Origin: Comamonadaceae bacterium M7527
Lineage (GTDB): Bacteria > Pseudomonadota > Gammaproteobacteria > Burkholderiales > Burkholderiaceae_C
Assembly: GCA_021044545.1 (NCBI GenBank)
Contig: CP087990.1
Coordinates: 558,001 to 622,000, forward strand
Length of the DNA: 64,000 nucleotides
Reading direction: 5' to 3'
Below are positions 28,951-38,283 of the stretch, one piece after another. Position 1 is the stretch's first letter. Each line of letters opens with the position of its first letter. The notes under the pieces were generated by a model. The model did not search any database and had not been told where the DNA came from. It saw only the letters and a list, made by a program, of their open reading frames with translations. The translations under genes were made by a program, and so were the position numbers.

Positions 28951-29009
28951 TGTGTGTCTCCAGGTGATTCAGTAAGCCCATGCTCGCCAGCACAGCCGGT
29001 TTATCAATA

Positions 29010-30029
29010 TCAGTCGCTGATTTTTACCAATTGCTTGCCAAAGTTTTTACCCTTTAGCAAGCCCAGGAAAGCCTCAGGCGCGGCGGCCAGGCCGTCGGCA
29101 ATTGTCTCGCGGTACTTGAGTTTGCCGGTCGCAACCATGGTGCCCAGCTCCTGCAGCGCCTGTGGCCACAGCGACATATGCTCGCTCACAATAAAGCCCT
29201 GAATCTTGATGCGGTTCACCAAAATCAAAGATGGGTTTTGCATGGGCAGTGGCTCACCGTTGTAGCCGGCAATCATGCCGCACACCGCAATGCGCGCGAA
29301 GGCGTTTGTACGCAGCAGCACGGTGTCCATAATGGTGCCCCCAACGTTTTCAAAGTAGCAGTCCACACCGTTTGGCGTGGCTTCCTTGAGGGCTTTGTAC
29401 AAAGACTTGGCGTCTGCATGCGCCTTGTAGTCGATACAGGCATCAAAGCCAGCTTCGTTGACGACAAAATTGCACTTGTCAGGGCCGCCGGCAATACCGA
29501 CCACGCGGCAGCCGCGTGCTTTGGCCAACTGGCCCACCGCCGTGCCGACTGCGCCGCTGGCCGCACTGACCACCACGGTCTCGCCCGCCTTGGGCTCGCA
29601 AATTTGCGTCAGACCCACCCACGCTGTCACACCCGGCATACCCACGGCGCCCAGGTAGGCGCTAAGCGCAATGTGCTCGGTGCTGACCTTGCGCAGCATG
29701 CCAGGCTCGTTGCCGTCCACCACGCTGTAGGTTTGCCACCCGCCCATACCGACCACGCTGTCCCCTACCGCAAACTTGGGGTGGGCGCTGGCCTCCACCA
29801 CGCCGACGGTGCCGCCGATCATGACCTGGTCCAGCGCTTGCGCTTGCGCGTAGCTTTTACCTTCATTCATGCGCCCACGCATGTAGGGGTCCAGGCTCAG
29901 AAACTGGTGCCTAACCAGCACCTCACCGTCTTTCAGCTCTGGCGTGTCACTGGTTCTAAGCTCAAAGTTGTCAACAGTGGGTTCACCTTGTGGGCGGCTT
30001 TTTAAAACGATATGTGGATTGCTTGGCAT
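29010..30029 (-). CDS. NADP-dependent oxidoreductase, MDR family (alkenal/2-enone reductase-like)
   Basis: A 339-residue zinc-free medium-chain reductase of the leukotriene B4 dehydrogenase/CurA type. Recognisable segments are LSLDPYMRGRM, MPGVTAWVGL and the nucleotide-binding VSAASGAVGTAVGQLAKARG, followed by YFENVGGTIMD. Such enzymes reduce the double bond of alpha,beta-unsaturated carbonyls. ATG 30029 has AAGGAGG 6 bp upstream, which decides the start over one 24 bp further up. It lies in the acyl-CoA catabolic gene run. Confidence 0.9.
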   Translation of the reverse strand: MPSNPHIVLKSRPQGEPTVDNFELRTSDTPELKDGEVLVRHQFLSLDPYMRGRMNEGKSYAQAQALDQVMIGGTVGVVEASAHPKFAVGDSVVGMGGWQTYSVVDGNEPGMLRKVSTEHIALSAYLGAVGMPGVTAWVGLTQICEPKAGETVVVSAASGAVGTAVGQLAKARGCRVVGIAGGPDKCNFVVNEAGFDACIDYKAHADAKSLYKALKEATPNGVDCYFENVGGTIMDTVLLRTNAFARIAVCGMIAGYNGEPLPMQNPSLILVNRIKIQGFIVSEHMSLWPQALQELGTMVATGKLKYRETIADGLAAAPEAFLGLLKGKNFGKQLVKISD

Positions 30030-30098
30030 GAGTGCCTCCTTGAAAACGGGCAATGGGTCGTGGTTGAAACATAGGCGTGAGGCTATACGCCGCAGAAC

Positions 30099-30521
30099 TT
30101 ATGTTGCTTTGTTGAGTGGCTTGACCTGGCCTTTGCCAGCGGCCAGCCTGGGAATAAATTTAAAAGTGCCGCTGGCATGCACACACAAACGCCCCTTTGC
30201 GTCAAACACCTTGGCCTCGGTAAAGGCCATGGTTGCGGTGCGGTGCAGCATGGTTGCTACAGCCTCCAGGCGGCCAACAGCGGGTTGCATAAAGCTGGTT
30301 TTCATCTCAATGGTGACGCAGCCCATATCAGGCTCAACGCTGCGTGCCGCGTGAGCCATGGCCACGTCCATCAGCGTCATGCTGGCGCCGCCGTGCGTCA
30401 CGTCAAAGGAGTTGAGGTGTTCAGGTGCAGGCGTATAGGCAATGCGGGCCTGGCCGTCGGCCATGCTCAGCAATTCAAAGCCCAGCAGCTCTACAAAAGG
30501 AATGCGTACTGAAAAGTCCAT
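30099..30521 (-). CDS. PaaI-type hotdog thioesterase
   Basis: A 140-residue single-domain thioesterase. The motif FDVTHGGASMTLMDVAMAHAA matches the HGG-containing active site of the PaaI family, and the remaining strands fit a hotdog fold. It would release CoA from an acyl-CoA, which suits its place among beta-oxidation genes. It lies 7 bp after the SDR gene upstream in the same transcript. Confidence 0.88.
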   Translation of the reverse strand: MDFSVRIPFVELLGFELLSMADGQARIAYTPAPEHLNSFDVTHGGASMTLMDVAMAHAARSVEPDMGCVTIEMKTSFMQPAVGRLEAVATMLHRTATMAFTEAKVFDAKGRLCVHASGTFKFIPRLAAGKGQVKPLNKAT

Positions 30522-30527
30522 GCTGGG

Positions 30528-31319
30528 TTATCCGCCGCAAATGGCACTAACCCCGCCGTCCACAGCCAGCCACTGGCCAGTGATGTGCTTGCCGGCGTCG
30601 CTGGCGTACAGCAGGCACAGGCCTTTGAGGTCTTCGTCGTCCCCCAGTCGTCGCAATGGCGCGCCTGCCTTCAAGCGGTCTTCGCCCAGGTGCTCCAGGG
30701 TACCCTTGGTCATCTTGCTTGGGAAAAACCCCGGGCAAATGGCGTTGACCGTAATGCCGTAGTGGCCCCACTCGCCTGCCAGTGCACGGGTGAAGTTCAC
30801 CACCGCGCCCTTGGAGGTGTTGTAGGCAATGGTCTTCATCTCTGCGGGGTTGCCGCCCAGGCCTGCAATAGAGGCCACGTTGATGATGCGCCCAGACCTG
30901 CGCTCAATCATGCTGCGCTTGGCCACCATTTGGCTGAGCAAAAAATAGCCGCGAACGTTGAGGTTCATGACCTTGTCCCAGGCCTCAATGGGGTGGTCTT
31001 CAGCCGGTGCACCCCAGGCCGCCCCCGCGTTGTTCACCAAAATATCAATGTTGCCCATTTGCTGCAGGGTTTCATCCACCACATGTTTGATGCCGGCCTC
31101 GTCGGCGCAATCTGCAGCAACCCAGCGCGCGTCAATGCCGCGAGACTGCAGATGAGCTACGGCCTCTTCAAGCTCGGCAGACTTGCGCGCAGTGATCATC
31201 ACCTTGGCACCGGCCTCGCCCAATGACTCGGCCATTTGCAAGCCAAGTCCACGAGAGCCGCCGGTGATGAGTGCGTTTTTGCCGTCTAGGTTTAACAGTT
31301 GTTGAATGCTGCGTGTCAT
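30528..31319 (-). CDS. Short-chain dehydrogenase/reductase (3-oxoacyl-ACP reductase-like)
   Basis: A 263-residue SDR with TGGSRGLG (cofactor), LVNNAGAAWG, INVASIAGLGG, the catalytic YNTSK and the closing GQWLAVDGG. The overall pattern resembles FabG-like or gluconate-5-dehydrogenase-like SDRs. It is directly followed by the thioesterase and preceded by the Dabb gene, so it is likely co-transcribed with the fatty-acid-degradation genes and may act on a hydroxyacyl-CoA. The substrate is an inference. Confidence 0.9.
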   Translation of the reverse strand: MTRSIQQLLNLDGKNALITGGSRGLGLQMAESLGEAGAKVMITARKSAELEEAVAHLQSRGIDARWVAADCADEAGIKHVVDETLQQMGNIDILVNNAGAAWGAPAEDHPIEAWDKVMNLNVRGYFLLSQMVAKRSMIERRSGRIINVASIAGLGGNPAEMKTIAYNTSKGAVVNFTRALAGEWGHYGITVNAICPGFFPSKMTKGTLEHLGEDRLKAGAPLRRLGDDEDLKGLCLLYASDAGKHITGQWLAVDGGVSAICGG

Positions 31320-31356
31320 GGTGTTGTCTCCTGTTGGTGTTGGCGTGCTGCGTGTC

Positions 31357-31658
31357 TCAAACGGTGTAGTCCATACAGTGGCGTGAAGCCACCGCTTGCT
31401 TCATGAATGTTTTAACGGGTGCGTGCTGTGGATGCTCCTGGTAAGCGTCCAGTGCAGCTTGTGACGTAAAGGCGCTGTACAACACCAGGTCGGCGGTGCA
31501 GGCTGGGTTGTCTGCCCCAAGGCCACTTCAAATGCCTCTATGCCGTCTACCAGTTGTGCACAAGACTGCAGCAACGTGACGGCTTGCACCAAGTTGTCGG
31601 CCTTGCTGCCCGTAGGGGTCTGGTCTTGAAAATTCCAAAAAACGATATGTTTGATCAT
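31357..31658 (-). CDS. Stress-responsive alpha/beta-barrel (Dabb) domain protein, interrupted by a frameshift
   Basis: A small Dabb protein beginning MIKHIVFWNF, the usual family opening. The first frame runs to GIEAFEVALGQ; the second continues with ADNPACTADLVLYSAF, AALDAYQEHPQHAPVKTF and a C terminus at MDYTV. The break lies in the GGGG run at 31515-31518, where one more G gives LGADNP and a 100-residue product of normal size. Dabb proteins are dimeric barrels; some act as cyclases or chaperones, most are uncharacterised. An in-frame ATG 12 bp upstream is also possible. Confidence 0.8.
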
Positions 31659-31687
31659 GCTGTGCGTCATTCCCTGCGGCTAAGCCG

Positions 31688-33520
31688 TTAAAAGGCCTCC
31701 ACCGCCACGTTGGCACAGGTTTGGTCGCGCGACTGCGCCACACCAAGCCATGCGCCCACTTTGGGCAATTCATAGTTAAAGAAGTAGGTGCAACAGGCCA
31801 GCCGGCCCGCGTTGGCAGTTGTTGTTGTCTGGGTGGTGGCCGTTATGGCAACATCCAGCCAAATCCACGCCAGCACCACATGGCCAAAGGCTTGCATATA
31901 GGGCACTGCGTTTGCCAGCGCTTGGCGTGCGTTGGGCGACCCGTCAAACGTCCAGATGGTTTGCGTTGCCACCGCCAGCGCATTGATCTGTGTCTGCAAC
32001 TGCGCGGCAAAGTGGGCCAGTGTGTCATGCGCCGCGCCGCGGTGAGCCGTAGCTTGCATGCGCTCTACCAGCAGGCCAAACGCCTTGCCTTTGTTCATGA
32101 TGACTTTGCGCCCCAGCAAGTCCATGGCCTGCACGCCGTGCGTGCCCTCATGAATCATGTTCAAGCGGTTGTCCCGCCAGTACTGCTCTACCGGAAAATC
32201 CCGGGTGTAGCCGTAGCCGCCGTGAATTTGAATGGCCAACGAGTTGGCCTCCAGGCACCACTCGCTGGGCCAGCTTTTTACGATAGGCGTGAGCACCTCT
32301 AGCAAGTCGTGCGCTTGCTCAGATTGCATGCCATCACTGGTTTTGAGTGTGTCTACCAGGCGTGCGCAATACAGCGCCAAAGCCAGTGCACCTTCGCTAT
32401 AACTTTTTTGTGCCAGCAACATGCGCTTGACATCTGCGTGCTCAATGATGGCCACAGGCGGCGCACTGGGGTCTTTGGCCGCGCCGTCAATATGCCTGCC
32501 CTGCGGGCGGTTTTTGGCATACGCCAGACTGGCCTCAAAGCCTGCGTAGCCCAACATGGTGGCAGCCATACCAATGCCAATACGGGCCTCGTTCATCATG
32601 TGCATCATGCACTTGAGCCCTTCGCCTGGCTTGCCCACCAGATACCCCACCGCGCCCGCCTGGCCATTCACAGGGTATTTGCCTTCGCCGAAATTGAGCA
32701 ATGTATTGGTGGTGCCGCGCCAGCCGCATTTGTGATTCAGCCCAGCCAGTGCAACGTCGTTGCGCACGCCCGTTAACTCGCCATCCGCGCCCACCAAGTG
32801 TTTGGGCACTACAAACAATGAAATACCGCGCGTACCAGCGACCAACTGGCCGCTTTGGTCTGGAATTTTGGCCAGTACCAAATGGATGATGTTGTCGGTG
32901 AGCTCGTGTTCACCGCTGGAAATCCACATCTTGTTGCCATGCAGCCTGAAGCGGGGACCCAATGCATCGGCCTCGTAGTCGGGACCGTCGGGTGTGGCAC
33001 GCGTCACAATGTCGCTAAGACTTGAGCCTGCTTGCGGCTCAGACAAACACATGGTGCCGCTAAAGCGCCCACTGAACGCTTGGGCTGCAAACACTTGTTT
33101 TTGCCTGGGCGTGCCATGCGCCATCAGCAAATTGGCGTTACCCACTGTCAGCAGGCCGCTGCCTATGCTCACCGATGCTGCGGCAAAAAACGAATTGGCT
33201 GCAGACTCAACGGTTTGGGGCAGTTGCATGCCACCCCAGTCGTAGTCTTGACCAGCGGCCAGCATGCCTGACTCGGCGTAGGCCTTATTGGCGTCATGTG
33301 TGGCTTGGGGCAAGTGCACGCGTTCGCCATCAAAGTGTGGCTCCTGCGTGTCTACCAGACGGTTGAACGGCGCGAACTTGTCACGCGCAATACGCTCGCA
33401 GGTGTCAAGCACTGCGTCAAAGGTCTCACGGCTGTGGTCTTCAAACCTGGGCACCTTGTTGAGCTGCTCGGCTTGAAGCCAGTCGTACAACAGGAAATTG
33501 AGCGTCTCGCGCAAAGCCAT
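31688..33520 (-). CDS. Acyl-CoA dehydrogenase, long form with C-terminal extension
   Basis: A 610-residue flavin-dependent acyl-CoA dehydrogenase catalysing the first step of beta-oxidation. Family segments are MCLSEPQAGSSLSDI (FAD and substrate), KMWISSGEHELTDN, NHKCGWRGTTNTLLNF, and the catalytic-base region YWRDNRLNMIHEGTHGVQAMDLLGRK. The extra C-terminal domain and length match the group that includes DmdC-type and long-chain enzymes. The start at ATG 33520 gives the family N terminus MALRETLNFLLYDWL. It lies 13 bp after the thiolase gene. Confidence 0.93.
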   Translation of the reverse strand: MALRETLNFLLYDWLQAEQLNKVPRFEDHSRETFDAVLDTCERIARDKFAPFNRLVDTQEPHFDGERVHLPQATHDANKAYAESGMLAAGQDYDWGGMQLPQTVESAANSFFAAASVSIGSGLLTVGNANLLMAHGTPRQKQVFAAQAFSGRFSGTMCLSEPQAGSSLSDIVTRATPDGPDYEADALGPRFRLHGNKMWISSGEHELTDNIIHLVLAKIPDQSGQLVAGTRGISLFVVPKHLVGADGELTGVRNDVALAGLNHKCGWRGTTNTLLNFGEGKYPVNGQAGAVGYLVGKPGEGLKCMMHMMNEARIGIGMAATMLGYAGFEASLAYAKNRPQGRHIDGAAKDPSAPPVAIIEHADVKRMLLAQKSYSEGALALALYCARLVDTLKTSDGMQSEQAHDLLEVLTPIVKSWPSEWCLEANSLAIQIHGGYGYTRDFPVEQYWRDNRLNMIHEGTHGVQAMDLLGRKVIMNKGKAFGLLVERMQATAHRGAAHDTLAHFAAQLQTQINALAVATQTIWTFDGSPNARQALANAVPYMQAFGHVVLAWIWLDVAITATTQTTTTANAGRLACCTYFFNYELPKVGAWLGVAQSRDQTCANVAVEAF

Positions 33521-33533
33521 GGCCGCCCCGCCC

Positions 33534-34709
33534 CTACAAGACTTCAAACACGCCAGCTGCACCCATGCCACCACCAATACACATGGTGACGCACACGCGC
33601 TTGGCGCCACGACGCCTTCCTTCGATGAGTGCATGGCCGGTCAAGCGTTGACCGCTTACGCCGTAGGGGTGGCCCAATGCAATCGCACCGCCGTTGACGT
33701 TGAGCCTGTCGGCCGGAATACCCAGCTTGTCGCGGCAGTACAAGACTTGCACGGCAAAGGCTTCGTTGAGTTCCCACAAGTCAATGTCGGCTACGGTCAG
33801 CCCCAGCTTTTTAAGCACCTTGGGCACGGCAAACACAGGGCCAATACCCATTTCGTCGGGCTCACAACCGGCGACGGCAAAGCCCAAAAAGCGGCCCAGT
33901 GGCTTTAAGCCCTTTTGACTGACCAGCTTCTCGTTCATCACCACGCAGGCACCCGCACCGTCAGAAAACTGGCTGGCGTTGCCTGCCGAGACAACACCAC
34001 CTGGCAGGGCTGAGCGAATGCCAGAGATGCCTTCTTTGGTGGTGCCATCACGAATGCCTTCATCGTGCTCGACGGTGACTTGTCTGGTCATGAGTCCCAG
34101 CTTTTTGTCAGCCACGCCAGCGGTTACGGTAATAGGCGCAATTTCGTCGGCAAACAAGCCGCCATCGCGTGCGGCACAAGCGCGTTGCTGGCTGGTCGCG
34201 CCGTACTCGTCCATGGCATCACGGCTGATGTTGTAGCGCTTGGCCACTTGCTCTGCCGTTTGCAGCATGCTCCAGTACACCTCAGGCTTTTGCTTGAGCA
34301 GGCTCATGTCCTGAATCATGTGCAGGTTCATTTCCTGTTGCACACAAGAAATGCTCTCCACGCCACCAGCCACATAGGTGTCGGCTTCGCCCGCAATGAC
34401 GCGCTGCGCCGCCAATGCAATGGTTTGCAGGCCAGACGAGCAAAAGCGGTTCACCGTCATGCCGGACACGTCAACTGGGCAGCCCGCTTTCAGCGCGATT
34501 TGTCGTGCAATGTTGGCGCCCGTTGCGCCCTCTGGGTTGGCACAACCCATGATGACGTCTTCAACCTCACCGGCTTCAATGCCTGCGCGCGCTATGGCTT
34601 GCGCCACGGCGTGGCCACCCAGGGTGGCGCCATGTGTCATGTTGAAAGAACCCTTCCAGCTTTTGGCCAAAGGGGTACGGGCAGTTGAAACAATCAATGC
34701 GAATGTCAT
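33534..34709 (-). CDS. fadA: Acetyl-CoA C-acyltransferase (thiolase)
   Basis: A 391-residue thiolase that cleaves 3-ketoacyl-CoA. The nucleophile Cys is in NRFCSSGLQ near residue 90, the catalytic His in NGGAIALGHPYGVSG, and the second Cys in CIGGGMGAAG near the C terminus. Its position after fadB and before an acyl-CoA dehydrogenase supports a degradative rather than biosynthetic thiolase. Confidence 0.94.
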   Translation of the reverse strand: MTFALIVSTARTPLAKSWKGSFNMTHGATLGGHAVAQAIARAGIEAGEVEDVIMGCANPEGATGANIARQIALKAGCPVDVSGMTVNRFCSSGLQTIALAAQRVIAGEADTYVAGGVESISCVQQEMNLHMIQDMSLLKQKPEVYWSMLQTAEQVAKRYNISRDAMDEYGATSQQRACAARDGGLFADEIAPITVTAGVADKKLGLMTRQVTVEHDEGIRDGTTKEGISGIRSALPGGVVSAGNASQFSDGAGACVVMNEKLVSQKGLKPLGRFLGFAVAGCEPDEMGIGPVFAVPKVLKKLGLTVADIDLWELNEAFAVQVLYCRDKLGIPADRLNVNGGAIALGHPYGVSGQRLTGHALIEGRRRGAKRVCVTMCIGGGMGAAGVFEVL

Positions 34710-34795
34710 GAAGCTAATCCTTTTAGAGGCAGCGCCAGCACTTGGGGTGGCGCTGACATACAGAAGTTAATGCAGTGCGAACAGGTGGCCGCGCG

Positions 34796-36898
34796 TCAGC
34801 CTGTGAAGGTTTTGCCTTCAGCAACCAGGCGTTTGAGTAAAGGCGCGGGCTGCCAGAATGAGGCGTCGTCCTGCGGGTTGGCGGCAAACTGCTTCATGCG
34901 CTGCAACACGTTGAACAATCCGTACTCGTCGGCGTAGCACATGGGGCCGCCGCGCCACAGCGGGAAGCCATAGCCCGTGAGGTACACCATATCGATGTCG
35001 CTGGCCTTGCTGGCAATGCCCTCTTCCACGATGTGCGCAGCCTCGTTGACCAACGAGAACACCAAACGGTGCACGATTTCGTCATCGCTGATGGTGCGCA
35101 CAGGCTTGCCCTGCTTGGCGCGGTAGTCGGTGAGCATGTCTTCGACCAACTTGCTGGGAATAGCCTTGCGCTGGCCTGGTGCGTAGTCGTACCAACCTGC
35201 ACCGGTTTTTTGGCCAAAGCGGCCCAGCTCGCACAGCAAGTCGGCGGTTTTGCTGTAGGTCAGGTTGGGCTTTTCGACGGCACGACGCTTGCGAATGGCC
35301 CAACCAATGTCGTTACCCGCCAAGTCACCCATGCGGAAGGGTCCCATGGCAAAGCCAAACTTCTCAACAGCCTTGTCAACCTGTTGGGGTGTGCAACCCT
35401 CGTCTAGCAAGAAGCCTGCTTGACGGCTGTACTGCTCAATCATGCGGTTGCCAATAAAGCCGTCGCACACGCCAGACACAACAGACGTTTTCTTGATGGC
35501 TTTGCCCAGAGCCATCACAGTGGCCAATACGTCTTTGGCGGTTTCTTTGCCGCGCACCACTTCAAGCAGCTTCATCACGTTGGCGGGACTGAAGAAGTGC
35601 GTGCCAATCACGTCTTGCGGGCGCTTGGTAAACGCGGCAATGGCGTCTACGTCCAGTGTTGACGTATTGGTCGCCAAAATGGCACCGGGCTTCATCACCG
35701 CATCCAGCTGCTTGAACACAGCTTCTTTGACGCTCATTTCTTCAAACACAGCCTCTATCACCATGTCCGCATCTTTAAGGTCTGCGTAGTCCAGTGTGGT
35801 GGTGAGCAGGCCCATGCGCTGGTCCAGTTTCTCTTGCGTGAGCTTGCCCTTCTTCACTTGGGCTTGGTAGTTGTTGCGAATGGTGGCCACACCACGGTCT
35901 AAGGCTTCCTGCTTGGTCTCCAGCATGACAACCGGCATGCCTGCGTTCAAGAAGTTCATGGAAATGCCGCCGCCCATGGTGCCCGCACCAATGACGGCCA
36001 TTTTTTGAACATTGCGCTTGGGCGTATCAGCTGGCACATCTGGAATTTTGCTGGCAGCACGGTCAGCCATAAAAATATGGCGCAACGCACGGCTTTCAGC
36101 AGTCCACATGAGGTTGATGAACAGCTCGCGCTCAAAGGCCATGCCATCGTCAAACTTGCGTTTGGTAGCAGCTTGTACAGCGTCCAGACACTTTTCGGGT
36201 GCTGGAAAGTTCTTGGCCATACCCCGCACCATGTTGCGGGCAAACTGAAAGTAAGCGTCGCCCTCTGGGTGCTTGCACTTGAGGTCACGCACCAGTGGCA
36301 ATGGCCTGTTATCCGCGATGCTGGCGGCAAAGGCCTTGGCCTCCTCCAGCAAGCTGTCTGCACTGGCAGCAAGTTTGTCAAACAGCTTTTGACCAGGAAT
36401 GGCGGCCAACATTTCGCTGTTAACAGGCTCGCCGCTCACAATCATATTGAGCGCCGCCTCAACACCAATCACGCGTGGCAGGCGTTGGGTGCCGCCCGCA
36501 CCCGGCAACAAACCCAACCTGACTTCGGGCAGCGCCACTTTGCAGCCAGGCGCAGCCACACGGTAGTGGCAGCCCAATGACAACTCAAGACCGCCGCCCA
36601 TGCACACAGAATGAATGGCCGCCACAACGGGCTTGGCCGACTGCTCTATCAGCTTGATCACGCTCAGCAAATTTGGCTCGGCCATGGCTTTAGCCGTGCC
36701 AAACTCGCGTATGTCCGCACCACCTGAAAACGCTTTGCCAGCGCCCGTGATCACAATGGCCTTGATGGCCGCATCAGCGTTGGCCTGCTCCATGGCGGCC
36801 GCTATGCCCTGACGAGTGGACAAACCCAATCCGTTAACCGGTGGATTGTCTAGGGTGATCACGGCAATATTGCCGCTGGCAAGGTAGTGCGCTGTCAT
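34796..36898 (-). CDS. fadB: Fatty-acid oxidation multifunctional protein (enoyl-CoA hydratase / 3-hydroxyacyl-CoA dehydrogenase)
   Basis: A 700-residue bifunctional enzyme. Residues 1-190 form the crotonase domain, with the oxyanion-hole segment KAFSGGADIREF and catalytic Glu residues in GGGLELSLGCHYR and LPEVRLGLLPGAGGTQRLPR. The Rossmann domain starts at VIGAGTMGGGIS near residue 300, and the dehydrogenase C-terminal domains follow (FFSPANVMKLLEVVRG, GFIGNRM). ATG 36898 is preceded by GGAGG at good spacing and decides the start; the upstream ORF is spurious. The promoter region carries a TetR-like palindrome, so the operon is probably induced by acyl-CoA. Confidence 0.95.
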   Translation of the reverse strand: MTAHYLASGNIAVITLDNPPVNGLGLSTRQGIAAAMEQANADAAIKAIVITGAGKAFSGGADIREFGTAKAMAEPNLLSVIKLIEQSAKPVVAAIHSVCMGGGLELSLGCHYRVAAPGCKVALPEVRLGLLPGAGGTQRLPRVIGVEAALNMIVSGEPVNSEMLAAIPGQKLFDKLAASADSLLEEAKAFAASIADNRPLPLVRDLKCKHPEGDAYFQFARNMVRGMAKNFPAPEKCLDAVQAATKRKFDDGMAFERELFINLMWTAESRALRHIFMADRAASKIPDVPADTPKRNVQKMAVIGAGTMGGGISMNFLNAGMPVVMLETKQEALDRGVATIRNNYQAQVKKGKLTQEKLDQRMGLLTTTLDYADLKDADMVIEAVFEEMSVKEAVFKQLDAVMKPGAILATNTSTLDVDAIAAFTKRPQDVIGTHFFSPANVMKLLEVVRGKETAKDVLATVMALGKAIKKTSVVSGVCDGFIGNRMIEQYSRQAGFLLDEGCTPQQVDKAVEKFGFAMGPFRMGDLAGNDIGWAIRKRRAVEKPNLTYSKTADLLCELGRFGQKTGAGWYDYAPGQRKAIPSKLVEDMLTDYRAKQGKPVRTISDDEIVHRLVFSLVNEAAHIVEEGIASKASDIDMVYLTGYGFPLWRGGPMCYADEYGLFNVLQRMKQFAANPQDDASFWQPAPLLKRLVAEGKTFTG

Positions 36899-36947
36899 GA
36901 AGCCTCCAATAGTGTTTATCTCAACGAAGTCGATGGGTGGACCAGCA

Positions 36948-36971
36948 AAAAACGAACGACCGTTCGCTTTT
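36948..36971. promoter_or_regulatory. TetR-type operator-like inverted repeat upstream of fadB
   Basis: Core CGAACG, AC, CGTTCG is flanked by A-runs and T-runs, giving 12-base arms with 11 matching pairs. It sits about 50 bp before the fadB start in the 192-bp gap, where the promoter should be. The pattern resembles operators of TetR-family regulators of fatty acid degradation (FadR/PsrA-like groups); the regulator gene is not in the window. Confidence 0.6.
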
Positions 36972-37090
36972 GTGAAATGGTATCCGAAAAAAGTAAGCTG
37001 CTTGTCTCTGTTGGGACAAAGTAGCGCCCGTGCAAACCACACCCCAGACTGCTCACCATGACCCGCACCAGATCTTTTAGCTTTACGCTG

Positions 37091-38211
37091 TCATTGCGTT
37101 TTACGAGCCTGCCACGCCACATATACCGCCAGCGCTGGCACCAGCCAAAGCGCTGCGCGCAATGAACTGGCGTGCGCCACCCAGCCCAATAGCGGCGGTG
37201 CTACCAACATACCCATGGCACCCATAAATGCAACAGTGGCCAGGGCCTGGCCGCCGTTGTTGCCGTCTATGTGCCCTGCGCAGCGCATTAGTACCGGCAC
37301 GGCCAAGGACATGCCCAAGCCTATAACGAAGTAAGCCGGCACAACAACCCATGGTGTGGGCCACATCAAACTCAAAGCCATGCCCGCCGCAGCCAAGCCA
37401 CCACTGGCTTGTAATACGCGCACATTGCCCACCCACTCAATGATCTGATCGCCCAATAGGCGCCCGCCCACCATCGCAAACGAAAAGGCCGCGAATGCTG
37501 TGGGTGCCTGCGCCAAGCTACGCCAACAACGTCGCGCATGTACAAGCCACTCCAGTCCCCTACGGCGCCCTCCACCACATAGGCACACACCACCATGGAG
37601 CCCACCATCATCACAGGCCCTTGCCACTGCATGCGTGGCGCACGTCTTGGGCTATGGGCATGGTGCGGCTCAGGCACAAGTGCGTGGCCGTTGAACAGCA
37701 GCAAGGCTGCCCACACAGCACACACTGCCAACATGTAAAGCCACGGTGGCATGTGCCAGCTCAGGGCAAAGCCAACACCCAAGGCACCACCCAACGCCCC
37801 CAGACTCCAACACGCGTGAAAGCGCGACATCAGAGCGCGTGACGCGGCGCGCTCTTGTACAACGGCTTGGGCGTTAATGGCCACATCCATGGCCGCCGCC
37901 GGCATGCCCACAACAAACAGACACGCGCACAACCACCACAGGTTTGGCGCCAATGCAATAAACGGCACAAAGCACGCCATAGCAACAGCACTGGCCACGG
38001 TTAGACGCGCACTGCCGTAGCGCGCTAGCAAATGCCTCACCAGCGGAAACGTCACCAAACCGCCTATGCCAGCGCACAAAAGTGCAAAACCGACTTGCTC
38101 ATGACTGAACGCGCGCGCATCGCGCACCCACGGAATCAAGCCCAGCCACGTGCCAAACATCATTCCAAGCGCGGCAAATGCGCCGCGCAGCGTCCAAATA
38201 GCGTGTGTCAT
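37091..38211 (-). CDS. MFS transporter, interrupted by a frameshift
   Basis: A major-facilitator permease of about 12 helices. The first frame covers the N-terminal half (GAFAALGMMFGTWLGLIPWV, AMDVAINAQAVVQER, FHACWSLGALGGALGVG). The second covers the C-terminal half (FSFAMVGGRLLGD, MAVPVLM-like segments). The break is at 37515-37516, where one missing T in GCTT would restore GVALAQAPTAFAAF, giving 373 residues. The DVAINAQ and FHACWSLG motifs are common in MFS members annotated as putative sugar or drug transporters; the substrate is unknown. ATG 38211 gives the usual short N terminus. Confidence 0.87.
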
Positions 38212-38283
38212 ATCAACCAACAAAAAAGGCGCTGTGCCCATGCGGCAAGCGCCTTGATGATAGTGGCTGACCAGGCACTAAAG

